Positions 36,188-45,066 of a DNA stretch of 64,000 nt are shown here, one piece after another. Position 1 is the stretch's first letter; every line of letters begins with the position of its first letter. A program made the translations under genes and the position numbers. Source of the DNA: Faecalicatena sp. Marseille-Q4148 (GTDB lineage Bacteria > Bacillota > Clostridia > Lachnospirales > Lachnospiraceae); the NCBI GenBank assembly GCA_018228665.1, contig CP073692.1, forward strand, positions 2,120,046-2,184,045, in the 5' to 3' direction. The notes under the pieces were generated by a model, which was not told the DNA's origin, did no database searches, and saw nothing but the letters and a program-made list of their open reading frames with translations.

Positions 36188-37591
36188 CTATTCTCTCTCA
36201 TGCTTCTTCCTTTTAAGAGTTCCCCATGTATCTCTATATTTCCGATACCCGATCAGTGCATTCATCCTCACAATCATAAGAATAAATCGCAGTCCTATCA
36301 GCTCAAATCCACTTAAAAATATAGCTTTCAGCACATCCTTCCATGATATGCGCATTTTTTTCATATACAGACGGGTGAAAAATGATATAAGCGTAAGAAT
36401 GCACCCAAATGCTGCATATACTAGAAAGAACAATATCATAAAAGGCTCATTAATTAGATTTACTGCATACGAAAGGATAATCGTCAGTATTCCAAAGACT
36501 TCAATATACGGCGAAAGCAGCTCATAAATCCAGAAATATAGAAACGAAACCGCCCCTAAAAGTCCGTACTCTTTTTTCCCCACCGCATTTTTGTATTTTG
36601 TCAGACTTTCAAAAAGTCCGATATGCCATCGTCTTCTTTGTTTCATCAAATCTTTGAGGTTCCCCGGTACCTGACTCCAGCAGATTGCATCTGGCGCATA
36701 CTGTATAGAATAATCAATATGATTTGATCTGCAAAAAACATGAAGTTTCACAACAAGTTCCATATCCTCTCCCATTGTGGTAGAGTCATATCCACCTGCA
36801 AGAAGAACTGTCTCCTTTTTAAATATTCCAAATGCCCCTGATATAATCAGGTTTCCGTTATAACGGTTCATAAAGATTCTGGAAGCAAGAAAAGAACGCT
36901 CATATTCAAGCACCTGCATTGCTACAATCAGCTTTTTAGGCATACTATAATCACTTACTTCACCTTTTACTAATCGGATACCGTTAGATACCGCAATCTG
37001 ACCGCCACTGGCTACTACTCTGTCATCTTCCAGTATTGGTTTTGCTATTTCATAAAGAGAATTACGCTGCAGCATCGAATCTGCATCCATACAGATAAAA
37101 TAAGGGTAATTTGATATATTAATCCCCATATTCAGACTGTCCGCCTTACCTCCATTTTCTTTTTGGACCAAAGTAATGGAAATCCCATTATAGACTGTTT
37201 CATAGATCGCCAGCTCCTTCTTGCAGTGAACTCTTCTTCTAATCGGCCTTTTTATTTTTTTCATGTGGAAAGCATCCACCAGATAGTCTACTGTTCGATC
37301 TGTCGATCCATCATCTACAACGATGATTTCATAAAGTTTATAATCTTGCTCCAGAAGTGAAAAAACCGTATCTACAACTGTCATTTCTTCGTTGTGTGCT
37401 GGAACAATTATACTGATGGGAATGTAAAAATCATGACGGAGCGTCCCTTTCATCTTTTCGTCCATTCGTTTCTCATAAAGCTCCGATGCTCCTACAACAA
37501 CTGATAGAAAAAGGAAGGTGCTGTAACCAATCAAATAGATAACAAAGAAAACATCAACAAAAAACAAAAACAGTTTAATCGCATCCATCAT
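36188..37591 (-). CDS. Processive membrane GT2 synthase
   Basis: The 467-residue protein has one N-terminal helix (about 8-32), a GT-A domain with ISIIVPAHNEEMTVVD, VDDGSTDRT, CMDADS, TMGEDMELV and QRRRWHIGL, and four C-terminal helices. D,D,D,QxxRW identifies the processive synthase group (cellulose, hyaluronan, poly-GlcNAc synthases). No PilZ domain is present. It would polymerise and extrude a polysaccharide. Its start overlaps the HEAT-protein gene by 17 bases. With the CotH, VTC, DUF4956 and glycosidase genes it makes a secreted-polymer operon. Confidence 0.87.
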   Translation of the reverse strand: MMDAIKLFLFFVDVFFVIYLIGYSTFLFLSVVVGASELYEKRMDEKMKGTLRHDFYIPISIIVPAHNEEMTVVDTVFSLLEQDYKLYEIIVVDDGSTDRTVDYLVDAFHMKKIKRPIRRRVHCKKELAIYETVYNGISITLVQKENGGKADSLNMGINISNYPYFICMDADSMLQRNSLYEIAKPILEDDRVVASGGQIAVSNGIRLVKGEVSDYSMPKKLIVAMQVLEYERSFLASRIFMNRYNGNLIISGAFGIFKKETVLLAGGYDSTTMGEDMELVVKLHVFCRSNHIDYSIQYAPDAICWSQVPGNLKDLMKQRRRWHIGLFESLTKYKNAVGKKEYGLLGAVSFLYFWIYELLSPYIEVFGILTIILSYAVNLINEPFMILFFLVYAAFGCILTLISFFTRLYMKKMRISWKDVLKAIFLSGFELIGLRFILMIVRMNALIGYRKYRDTWGTLKRKKHERE

Positions 37592-38687
37592 CTGTACTTT
37601 CCTCCATTCCTATAAATTTATATTCCATCATTTCTTTTGCATATACATCCTTTTCTGTCTGTATGAATTCTTCTTTTCGTTCGTAATCAATTAATTTTCC
37701 GAGGGATTGAGCGCTATTATAACGAATATACCAACTTCGGCTTTCGCATCCTTTTTTCAATGCCTCGATAGTCCTCTCCCCGGGATATGATTCAAGGGTC
37801 AGTGCACTGAGCGCAGCATATTCCCAATCTGATTCACGCCAGTCCTCAACCAGACAGCACAGATATTCCCTCGCCTTGTCATACCTATACTTTCGAAAAT
37901 AACGAATTGCTGCAAACCGAAGTTCTCTGTCATTTTTCTCATCTTCAAGAACAGTAAGGAGTCGTTCGGTAAAGTTTCCTGATATCATCCGGAAAAAGTT
38001 TACAAAACATATTTTGTAATAGGTTGCAAAATGAGTCCAGTTTTTCCATAATTCTTCAGCCAGCAATTCTCTGTCCCCTTGAAAAGAAAGCAGTCCGTCT
38101 GTTACCATTTTTGAGCTGTGTTCTATCCGCATTCTTGTCAAAATGTGATATGCTTTTATCACGTGTACAGGCTGTCCACCAGCATATAAGGCATAGAGTG
38201 CATTCTCTCGGCAGTAAATAGAATGATCCAATACAAGCCATTCCATCTGAAGTGCAAACGGATCTCTTGCTCCTGGACTGCACAGATGGTGCTGCTCTAT
38301 GATGTATGCCATAAACGCTTTCTCCATACCTCTTTTTTTCATATAAACGCTGCTGAGCTTATAGAACAAATCTCTGTTATTTCCGATCCATTTTTCTATT
38401 TTTTCCTGTTCGCCCTTCGCTTCCAGTTCTTCTACTGCCTGTTGGAATAAAATAAGTTCAGAACATCTGCCCAATTTTCTGATCCAGAACTTTTCTTCTT
38501 TTTCGGATATCTTTTCGACGCCTGATATTTCCAACACTTCACACAGTTTGTTCATATACTTTCTCACCATTTCAGGATCTCTTTTTCTCTTAAAAAAGTC
38601 TCTGGCGAAATAAACCATATTAAACAACAAAAGACATATACATATGGCCATATATAAATAAATTAATAAATTTACCTGAAATACCAT
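37575..38687 (-). CDS. Membrane-anchored HEAT-repeat protein
   Basis: The 370-residue protein has an N-terminal membrane helix (about 5-28) and a helical solenoid. The C-terminal part has HEAT-like repeats (DRELRFAAIRYFRKYRYDKA, EYAALSALTLESYPGERT, WYIRYNSAQSLGKLIDYERK). HEAT proteins of this kind accompany membrane GT2 synthases in other bacteria and probably act as scaffolds. It overlaps the synthase gene by 17 bases, implying equal amounts of both. Confidence 0.78.
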   Translation of the reverse strand: MVFQVNLLIYLYMAICICLLLFNMVYFARDFFKRKRDPEMVRKYMNKLCEVLEISGVEKISEKEEKFWIRKLGRCSELILFQQAVEELEAKGEQEKIEKWIGNNRDLFYKLSSVYMKKRGMEKAFMAYIIEQHHLCSPGARDPFALQMEWLVLDHSIYCRENALYALYAGGQPVHVIKAYHILTRMRIEHSSKMVTDGLLSFQGDRELLAEELWKNWTHFATYYKICFVNFFRMISGNFTERLLTVLEDEKNDRELRFAAIRYFRKYRYDKAREYLCCLVEDWRESDWEYAALSALTLESYPGERTIEALKKGCESRSWYIRYNSAQSLGKLIDYERKEEFIQTEKDVYAKEMMEYKFIGMEESTDDGCD

Positions 38688-38728
38688 GAAAACTATCGCC
38701 CTTTCATATATTAACCACCCTTTAGGAT

Positions 38729-40894
38729 TTAATCCTTATCCTTCCACAATTCCTGTAGATCATAATATCCTTGTTTTAACCGTTCGTGCCACGTGGGATT
38801 TGTGCCCCATCCTTCCAATTCAACCGTTCCCATCTTAATAGGAAGATGGATATTTGCATCTGCTCCTATGCCGGCATACATCTCTGAAATTTCCATTCCT
38901 TCTATTCCATAATTTTCATAGTAATCATCATGAATCATCATCTCCGAAGGATTATAGAAGTTCAACAAAGACCAAGGTAATCTGATTTCAATTTCATCCC
39001 CATTTACAATAAAATCAGACAATGAGTTGAAATCCGCTGAATCCGGATTTCCGTTTCCATACGTAAGTGTTCCTGTATCAAAAGTCTCTGCACTTTCGAA
39101 TCCTTCCGGGGTGATTTCGAAGCTTGGATCATTCGCAATCTGCAGCATCAGATGTATCGGAACAAATTTCCCAGTGTCTTTCTTAGGAACATTTAAATAT
39201 GCGTCTTCACCATAAACCCTCTGAGAATACATTGCTCTCAGCGCTTCATATCTTTCCTGTACAAGAATTTTGGTGTCCTCTCGCCCCGAAATAATCAGTA
39301 CAAAATCTGCCTCCCGTTCAAATACCGGTGCTATGCTGTCACATGTTCTGCTGCCTGATTTCGGTGTCGTGTCAATCGGAATATAAAGTGTTTCATTTCC
39401 AAAGTGAAAATCGTCCTTGTGAACTTTGAAATAAACATATTTTTCATCATACTTACAGCTAAGCGACATTGTATCCGTCTCCATCACTATATCTGTTTCT
39501 TCCCATTCCGAAACATCCCCGTCAACATAACAGACACTTTCTACTTCACCCGGATCAAAAGATAGAATACCAAAATACTGTTCATTCGTCTGATAATCGC
39601 TCCAGTAGCACGTCTTTGTCAAATCTGTATAAGCCATCGTGTTCCACGTTCGCTTGAACCATTCATCCTGCCAGGTAAACACTACAGATCCAGCGCACCC
39701 CGATGCCATGATATCCTGATAGCACTGTAACAGTGCTTCTCCTTGTTCCTTCTCGCTCATCCCACCTTGTGAACGCCCTGTATTTCGATCCGACTGTGCT
39801 CTTCCTCTCGAAGAAGGAACTCCATATTCCGAGATAATAACCGGCATGGTATGATGTGCATTTATTTCAGTCAGATATGCCCTGTATGAGTTAAAGGTTC
39901 CATCTTCATCTGTAAATTCTTCTCTGCTTTCAATCTCCATACCCAAAACATCCATGAATCCGAGATAATCCGGAAAATACGGATAAATATGGTAAGATGC
40001 AAACTGTCCGGCTAGGAACTCATCTGTCGTTTTTATATGCTCTACATCCACCTGTTCAAATTTTCTAAAATACCATTCTACAAGCTGATCCCACTCAAGC
40101 GGATCTGTTGTTGGCCAGTTAGAAAAAGCAATCAGACGCTGACTCGAATATTTTTCTGTTTCATATTCTATAAGTTTATCCCCCACCTGCGCAAGCATTG
40201 CTTCAAAAGGCGTTGCTTCTTCTGTTGTGCGCATATATTTTCCCTGGTATGAATCCTTCTCCTCCTGCATATGATCCGTAAAAGCAACTGTCGTATCTTC
40301 CCACTCTACACCGAGGATATATCCCAGTACCCACGGAGAAATATCTTTTGTGTAACTCCCGCTTCCAAGATCTTCTCCTAATGAAAAGCTCTTATTTCCA
40401 TGTATCATATCCACCAGAATCCTGCAATCCTTCAGAAATTCATTAAGAAAATCCTTGCTGTAGGCATCTCTGTGTGAATAAAGAATATAATCATCGATCC
40501 ATACTCCGTGAATAACATAAAGTGGATCGGGATTATCATGGTTAAATTCCCAGACAGCATCATAAAAATCGTCCTGCAACAGGGTGTACACCCTTACACA
40601 GTTAGCTCCCATATCCTTAATCATCTGAAACCATCTAAGATAAGTTTCCTTATCAATGGCATAATCTGTGGCAAAATGACCTGGAATTCCCACTCCTATA
40701 TTAACACCGCGTATTTCAAACGGCTCCATTCCATTCCCAGTATCCACAAGAATCTCCTTCTCTGAAACTGTTGTAAACGTTTCCACCTCTTTATTCATGT
40801 TAAAACTAAAGGAACTCCCTATCCTGTCAGAAACAAACATCCAGCAGGCCACCGTTATAATGACTGCTGTACATGCTATAATAAACTTTTTCAT
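38729..40894 (-). CDS. Secreted clan-A glycoside hydrolase-like protein with C-terminal CBM9-like domain
   Basis: The 721-residue protein has an N-terminal signal/anchor helix (about 3-20). A TIM-barrel glycosidase domain (about 45-430) contains GANCVRVYTLLQDDFYDA, WVLGYILGVEWEDT and MPVIISEYGVP, so the two expected carboxylates (E in GVEWE and E in ISEYG) are present. Residues about 475-715 form a beta-sandwich like CBM9/DOMON domains (VDGDVSEWEETDIV). It may trim or remodel the polymer made by the GT2 synthase, as glycosidases in cellulose or PNAG operons do. Exact family not certain. Confidence 0.75.
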   Translation of the reverse strand: MKKFIIACTAVIITVACWMFVSDRIGSSFSFNMNKEVETFTTVSEKEILVDTGNGMEPFEIRGVNIGVGIPGHFATDYAIDKETYLRWFQMIKDMGANCVRVYTLLQDDFYDAVWEFNHDNPDPLYVIHGVWIDDYILYSHRDAYSKDFLNEFLKDCRILVDMIHGNKSFSLGEDLGSGSYTKDISPWVLGYILGVEWEDTTVAFTDHMQEEKDSYQGKYMRTTEEATPFEAMLAQVGDKLIEYETEKYSSQRLIAFSNWPTTDPLEWDQLVEWYFRKFEQVDVEHIKTTDEFLAGQFASYHIYPYFPDYLGFMDVLGMEIESREEFTDEDGTFNSYRAYLTEINAHHTMPVIISEYGVPSSRGRAQSDRNTGRSQGGMSEKEQGEALLQCYQDIMASGCAGSVVFTWQDEWFKRTWNTMAYTDLTKTCYWSDYQTNEQYFGILSFDPGEVESVCYVDGDVSEWEETDIVMETDTMSLSCKYDEKYVYFKVHKDDFHFGNETLYIPIDTTPKSGSRTCDSIAPVFEREADFVLIISGREDTKILVQERYEALRAMYSQRVYGEDAYLNVPKKDTGKFVPIHLMLQIANDPSFEITPEGFESAETFDTGTLTYGNGNPDSADFNSLSDFIVNGDEIEIRLPWSLLNFYNPSEMMIHDDYYENYGIEGMEISEMYAGIGADANIHLPIKMGTVELEGWGTNPTWHERLKQGYYDLQELWKDKD

Positions 40895-40947
40895 ATGTAT
40901 CTCCTGTAATCTTTCATGAGCCGCTGTCTTTTTCCGTTTAAAACTGA

Positions 40948-42495
40948 TCAGTGGTTGAATTTTTTAACGGCAGATTCATGGCAGTATTGTTTTAAGACTT
41001 CAATATTCTCATCCAGCCACTCCAACCGCCCGATCAGTTTATCTGTCATCTGACCCACAGCCTCTTCGTAGCTTTCCGGATTTCTTTCATCTGGATGAAG
41101 CTTGTTTCGGCTGTCAAGATTCTCCGAATGAAAGCTATATCCCCATACAGCATAATTCCGGTCTACACCTTCTCCAAGATATTCTGTTACATCCTCTATA
41201 TACTGCAGAACATTTTCATTGCTTAATATTCCCTGCCGGAATTCCCTATATCTGTTGATGATCAGATTGATATAGTTCTCATCTTTTATCATCATCCAGA
41301 ACCATGGTGCCTGTACAGAAACAAACTGTCGTATATAAAAGTCATCTTCATTGTCCGTACTTATATTATTGAGATCATTGTTAAAATCCCACAGGCATGG
41401 TTTGATTTTTCCATTTACGTCTTTATAAAAATAAGTAGACAGATTCCCCGTATCATGCTGAAGAAATACTTCTGCAATAATAAAATAATCAGCAAATTCT
41501 TCAATATCGACATAATTATCAAATCCGTAAGCAAGCGTATCATAATCATAAGAATATAACGCTTTTTCAAATTTACTGAGATCTTTTTCAATGTAGTCCT
41601 TTATTGCAGGTGTAATCTGCTCTTCTCCCGGATAGACAAGATCAAAAAATGAATCCTTTCTAAGTACAGATGCATATTTTGTAAAATTATTCAATGCAGA
41701 TACCGGAAGGCTTGTAGCATTATCAATTTCTACAATGTATCCTGTAACATTTTTCGTTAAGTTGGGGCGCTCTATATCTATTCTTCCCTCACCTCTACTG
41801 ATAGTTTCCATCATTACATAAACACCCTGATACGCCCCATTCAGAATCACCTCACAGAACCTAACATCCGGTGCAAAATCCATAAGCTCACCGGAAAAAT
41901 TCATAGCCATATAATTACGCATCAGAGTCTTATCTAAAAACGGGCCGTGGAGCGCCCAGTCATGCGCCGCCTCCATGCCCATTATCCTCCTATCCTGTTC
42001 AGTACCCTTTCCATCCACTGTCGTAATCGCATAAGATTTTTTATCAAACCATCTCGAAGTATTTCCCCGGACTCTTATGCTTATATTTGTACTGACTGCC
42101 GGATTGTCATTGACGGTATTATATGTGTCCTGATTGTCAATAATCTGCATTGTTGCGATAAGTTCACTTTCTCCTTCTGACGTAGTCGTATACTTTCTAT
42201 GTGAATATCCTTCTTCATAATATGGTACTCCGGGAATTTCCTCACCAGTTTCTATTTTCACCAGGGGCAAATGTGTTTTCAATTTTTCTGTGTCTACTGC
42301 CTCGCTGTTATACTGAGATTCTGATATTTGCTCCGTATTTATCGCTTCCTGCGCATTCGGGATTGTATCTTCTACTGATGGATATTCGATATGCTGATGT
42401 GTCCTGTATTCCTTTCCTCCCAGTTCTGTCTGAGCCAAAAACGTACCGATTACTGTAAGCGCCGCTATAATCAGTACCCGATATTTGTTTTTCAA
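40948..42495 (-). CDS. CotH kinase family protein, secreted
   Basis: A TTG start (42493-42495) six bases after GGAGG gives 515 residues with an N-terminal signal/anchor helix. The CotH domain shows SIRVRGNTSRWFDKKSYAI, HDWALHGPFLDKTLMRNYMA, FCEVILNGAYQGVYVMMETI and KPCLWDFNNDLNN; the last contains the metal-binding Asp residues of the atypical kinase fold. CotH proteins phosphorylate spore-coat proteins in Bacillus and are part of cell-surface machinery elsewhere. Here it sits with DUF4956 and VTC genes, a recurring trio. Its target may be a surface protein or polymer. Confidence 0.85.
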   Translation of the reverse strand: MKNKYRVLIIAALTVIGTFLAQTELGGKEYRTHQHIEYPSVEDTIPNAQEAINTEQISESQYNSEAVDTEKLKTHLPLVKIETGEEIPGVPYYEEGYSHRKYTTTSEGESELIATMQIIDNQDTYNTVNDNPAVSTNISIRVRGNTSRWFDKKSYAITTVDGKGTEQDRRIMGMEAAHDWALHGPFLDKTLMRNYMAMNFSGELMDFAPDVRFCEVILNGAYQGVYVMMETISRGEGRIDIERPNLTKNVTGYIVEIDNATSLPVSALNNFTKYASVLRKDSFFDLVYPGEEQITPAIKDYIEKDLSKFEKALYSYDYDTLAYGFDNYVDIEEFADYFIIAEVFLQHDTGNLSTYFYKDVNGKIKPCLWDFNNDLNNISTDNEDDFYIRQFVSVQAPWFWMMIKDENYINLIINRYREFRQGILSNENVLQYIEDVTEYLGEGVDRNYAVWGYSFHSENLDSRNKLHPDERNPESYEEAVGQMTDKLIGRLEWLDENIEVLKQYCHESAVKKFNH

Positions 42496-42539
42496 AATAT
42501 TCCTCCTTTGACTATTTCAAGAATTACACAATAAAATCA

Positions 42540-43217
42540 TTAATTGCTAATATCATCATCCTGAGCAACCACATTCACATATTCCACATGTTCAATCTCA
42601 TACAGGCAGTCCGCAATACTCTCCGCACGGTTGCTTGCTTTCTCAAATATTTTCAGCGGAATCTCATAAATCAGTTCTATCGTCTGTTCCGTCGTATTTT
42701 CAACTCGCAAATCAATTCTCCGCGAAAAATATTCACTGACAACAGACATAATTCTTTTATCCGTACTTCTCGCTCCCCGCACAATCAAAAGCATACGACT
42801 TTCATTCTTAATTCTGCCAAGAATGAGAAGTATCAGAAACACAATTGCACTTCCAATTCCCGCTGTTATGTAATCTCCAACTCCACATGTAAGACCGACT
42901 ACTACTGTCCAAAAAATGTATACCGTATCCCTCGAATCCTTGATAGCCGTCCTAAAACGGACAATTGACAACGCACCGACCATACCAAGTGATAATGCCA
43001 CGTTATTACCGATCGCAGTCATAACCACTGTTGTCAAAACAGCAAGTACAACGAGACTTGTATTAAACTTCCGACTGTATACTGTACCTGTATGTGACAT
43101 ATAGTATGAAAGATAAATCACAAACCCAAGCGCTGCCGCAACAAGAACTTGAGTTACAATTTCTGTAATACTTAAAACTTCTACCTGTTGAATTAATTCA
43201 TTCAAAAAACTGTTCAT
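42540..43217 (-). CDS. DUF4956 membrane protein
   Basis: The 225-residue protein has four membrane helices in the first 135 residues, with GNNVALSLGMVGALSIVRFRT, the DUF4956 signature. A cytosolic C-terminal domain of about 85 residues follows (ferredoxin-like by appearance). DUF4956 genes travel with VTC-domain polyphosphate polymerase genes and CotH. Function not established; it may anchor or feed the polymerase. It lies 15 bases after the VTC gene. Confidence 0.85.
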   Translation of the reverse strand: MNSFLNELIQQVEVLSITEIVTQVLVAAALGFVIYLSYYMSHTGTVYSRKFNTSLVVLAVLTTVVMTAIGNNVALSLGMVGALSIVRFRTAIKDSRDTVYIFWTVVVGLTCGVGDYITAGIGSAIVFLILLILGRIKNESRMLLIVRGARSTDKRIMSVVSEYFSRRIDLRVENTTEQTIELIYEIPLKIFEKASNRAESIADCLYEIEHVEYVNVVAQDDDISN

Positions 43218-43232
43218 TTAAATCTCTCCTCC

Positions 43233-43928
43233 TTAAAATCTAAAAACCGCCTGACGGGCAAGTGCGTATTTACTGACTGCCATCTCACTTTTATTACTGA
43301 TCCGCAAAATATTTTTTATATAAGACAGCAGAAAATTGTTATATTTCACTTCCATTACTACACACCCCGGATGCATAACCGGAAAACAGCCCGCATGTTC
43401 TTCCCAAAATCGTCCGGTTACTTTTGACGCTGATATATTGCTGTCAAAAGTAATCCTTGTGTCATTTTCCTTGAAAACAAATGCCCGTCTCTTATATTCA
43501 ACAATGACTTTCGGCATATAACAATTCATCTTAAGCACTCCGTAACATTCTTTTGCAAAGGGCTCATCATATTCAAGGAGTACTTCATAATGTTCCTTCA
43601 TTAATTCTTCCGCATGTTCTCTGGAAATAGTCAAGGAACGCTTCAACTGATTGCTTCCCTGTTTTTGCTTCATCTCCAAGAGTGCTGTCATATCTTGGAA
43701 ATTGTAAATCCGCAGCCGCATCTTCCTACGGCACTCAACGCCCGCCAATTTTTCTTCAAAATCTTTATTTCCCAATGTATCGAAATACAGAGAACGTACC
43801 ATGTATCCGTCGATACCGTTATGAGAATCTTCTTTGAATAATTCGGCAAATTGATGACTAAAGCGATAATACTGTTCACCGCTTATCAGAAATTTTTTTT
43901 CCTGACGAAATACCTTTTTAATCTGCAT
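43233..43928 (-). CDS. VTC-domain (polyphosphate polymerase-like) protein
   Basis: The 231-residue protein is a single VTC/triphosphate-tunnel domain. The basic and acidic pairs that line the tunnel are present: EKKFLI near the N-terminus, VRSLYFDT, RRKMRLRIYN, ALLEMKQKQG, VIVEYKRRAF and VMEVKYNNFL. Yeast Vtc4 makes polyphosphate from ATP; bacterial VTC proteins are less characterised. It overlaps the lipoprotein gene by 11 bases and precedes DUF4956. Fold is firm, product is inferred. Confidence 0.85.
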   Translation of the reverse strand: MQIKKVFRQEKKFLISGEQYYRFSHQFAELFKEDSHNGIDGYMVRSLYFDTLGNKDFEEKLAGVECRRKMRLRIYNFQDMTALLEMKQKQGSNQLKRSLTISREHAEELMKEHYEVLLEYDEPFAKECYGVLKMNCYMPKVIVEYKRRAFVFKENDTRITFDSNISASKVTGRFWEEHAGCFPVMHPGCVVMEVKYNNFLLSYIKNILRISNKSEMAVSKYALARQAVFRF

Positions 43929-44829
43929 CCTTTTCCTCCAACATTTCTCTTACGGGACTGCTCCAGTGATAATCTCTTATCACATTTATATTTTCATATT
44001 CCTTTTGAAGTTCCTCCCAAGTCTCTTTTGCATTATCGATTCCTTTATTCCGATAAGTTTCTTTTTCTGTAAGACCATGCTTTCCTACCTCCTGAAACTC
44101 CAGTATGCAATGCAACTCCTTTCCGTATTTTTCAGAAAGCACAGCCTCTGTTTTAATTGCCTCAATTTCGTTACCGCAACTATAATTCATAACTGCCACT
44201 TCATCACAGGTCTCTTTTATCAGTTCTTCAAGTCCTGCAGTCAATCCTTGATCATCGTAATGCCGTGGTATACAAATCGCTGTGCGGAGATGATTTTTTT
44301 GAGCGAATTTATATCCTTTTTTCATACAACTTATATATCTGTCCATATACTCTTCTGGATTTTCCTTCCAATAATCCGATATATACGGTTCTATATCCAA
44401 CATAACTCCGTCAAACCTTTCTTTTTCTGAAGACTGCATATTATACTGAACAATTTTCTCTAGATGTGCCAGCAGTGTTGCTCCATTCTCTTCATATCCC
44501 CATTCTACAGCACCAAGGAGCGCATACACTTCTATATTGTTGTTATGTAAGACTTTTACAAATTCTCTTGTCGACTCTGCTTCTGTTGTACCATCTGTTT
44601 CCTGATACCACCTGGTAATTTCTAGCTTCTCGGCAAGGTGAAGCGCTTCCTCTGGTTCACGAACAGCTTCCTCTGCCCACTCAAACATCCCCGTTTCCTG
44701 ATATACCTTCTCCTGTTCTTTTCCTTTCCCGGCACAACCAGATACTGTCAACATAAATGTAAAAATAGATACTAAACTGTACCCATAAAAATAGATACTT
44801 AAGCGATTTCTTTTTTTATCACTTTTCAT
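43918..44829 (-). CDS. Lipoprotein with TIM-barrel-like domain, first gene of the CotH/VTC operon
   Basis: The N-terminus is a lipoprotein signal with lipobox VSGC (Cys at about residue 32). The rest (about 270 residues) looks like a (beta/alpha) barrel: ITRWYQETDG, VYALLGAVEWGYEENG, DGVMLDIEPYISDYW, RTAICIPRHYDD, DEVAVMNYSCG. DGVMLDIEPY resembles the DxE end of GH18-like barrels, but I would not call it a chitinase. Preceded by a promoter with two heptamer repeats, so it leads the operon. Surface-bound on the outer membrane face; substrate unknown. Confidence 0.7.
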   Translation of the reverse strand: MKSDKKRNRLSIYFYGYSLVSIFTFMLTVSGCAGKGKEQEKVYQETGMFEWAEEAVREPEEALHLAEKLEITRWYQETDGTTEAESTREFVKVLHNNNIEVYALLGAVEWGYEENGATLLAHLEKIVQYNMQSSEKERFDGVMLDIEPYISDYWKENPEEYMDRYISCMKKGYKFAQKNHLRTAICIPRHYDDQGLTAGLEELIKETCDEVAVMNYSCGNEIEAIKTEAVLSEKYGKELHCILEFQEVGKHGLTEKETYRNKGIDNAKETWEELQKEYENINVIRDYHWSSPVREMLEEKDAD

Positions 44830-44898
44830 GGTATCTCTCCTCCATCCACCTTTTTAGTCATTTTAATCTATGGAATCATAAAAAATCTCTATTCTCAC

Positions 44899-44927
44899 AT
44901 ATTATGTTCTTAGTATAAATTCAACAA
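44899..44927 (-). promoter_or_regulatory. Promoter of the CotH/VTC polymer operon
   Basis: On the minus strand TTGTTG (44922-44927) and TAATAT (44899-44904) are separated by 17 bases, 70 bases before the lipoprotein start. The -35 box is weak, which fits an activator-dependent promoter. Two TGTGACT heptamers lie directly upstream. No c-di-GMP riboswitch is visible in the leader. Confidence 0.6.
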
Positions 44928-44944
44928 GTCACACACCAGTCACA
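44927..44944 (-). promoter_or_regulatory. Two TGTGACT heptamers, candidate SARP operator
   Basis: TGTGACT occurs at 44938-44944 and 44927-44933 on the minus strand, as exact direct repeats with an 11-bp period (one helical turn), the second touching the -35 box. SARP regulators classically bind heptamer direct repeats at 11-bp spacing beside the -35 region. A SARP-type regulator gene lies about 120 bases away at 45067-46284. Confidence 0.55.
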
Positions 44945-44984
44945 AATTTGAATTCTTTAAAAATTTCTTTATTTTTTCAACAGA

Positions 44985-45032
44985 AACAAAAAAACATCTT
45001 CCATAAATTTCCAGTGGAATTTATGGAAGATG
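44985..45032 (-). terminator. Strong terminator after the SARP regulator gene
   Basis: An 18-bp stem (CATCTTCCATAAATT and its complement around 45013) followed on the minus strand by a T-rich run (44984-44994). It separates the regulator transcript from the downstream operon. Few loop bases; the stem is close to perfect. Confidence 0.85.
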
Positions 45033-45066
45033 CCTCTCTTTCATTATTCATTATTTATTTTTCTAA

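Noticed and set aside
44830..45066. Possible c-di-GMP riboswitch upstream of the polymer operon
   Set aside because: No GEMM-type conserved core is visible in the leader; a protein-binding site (heptamers) and a plain terminator explain the gap.
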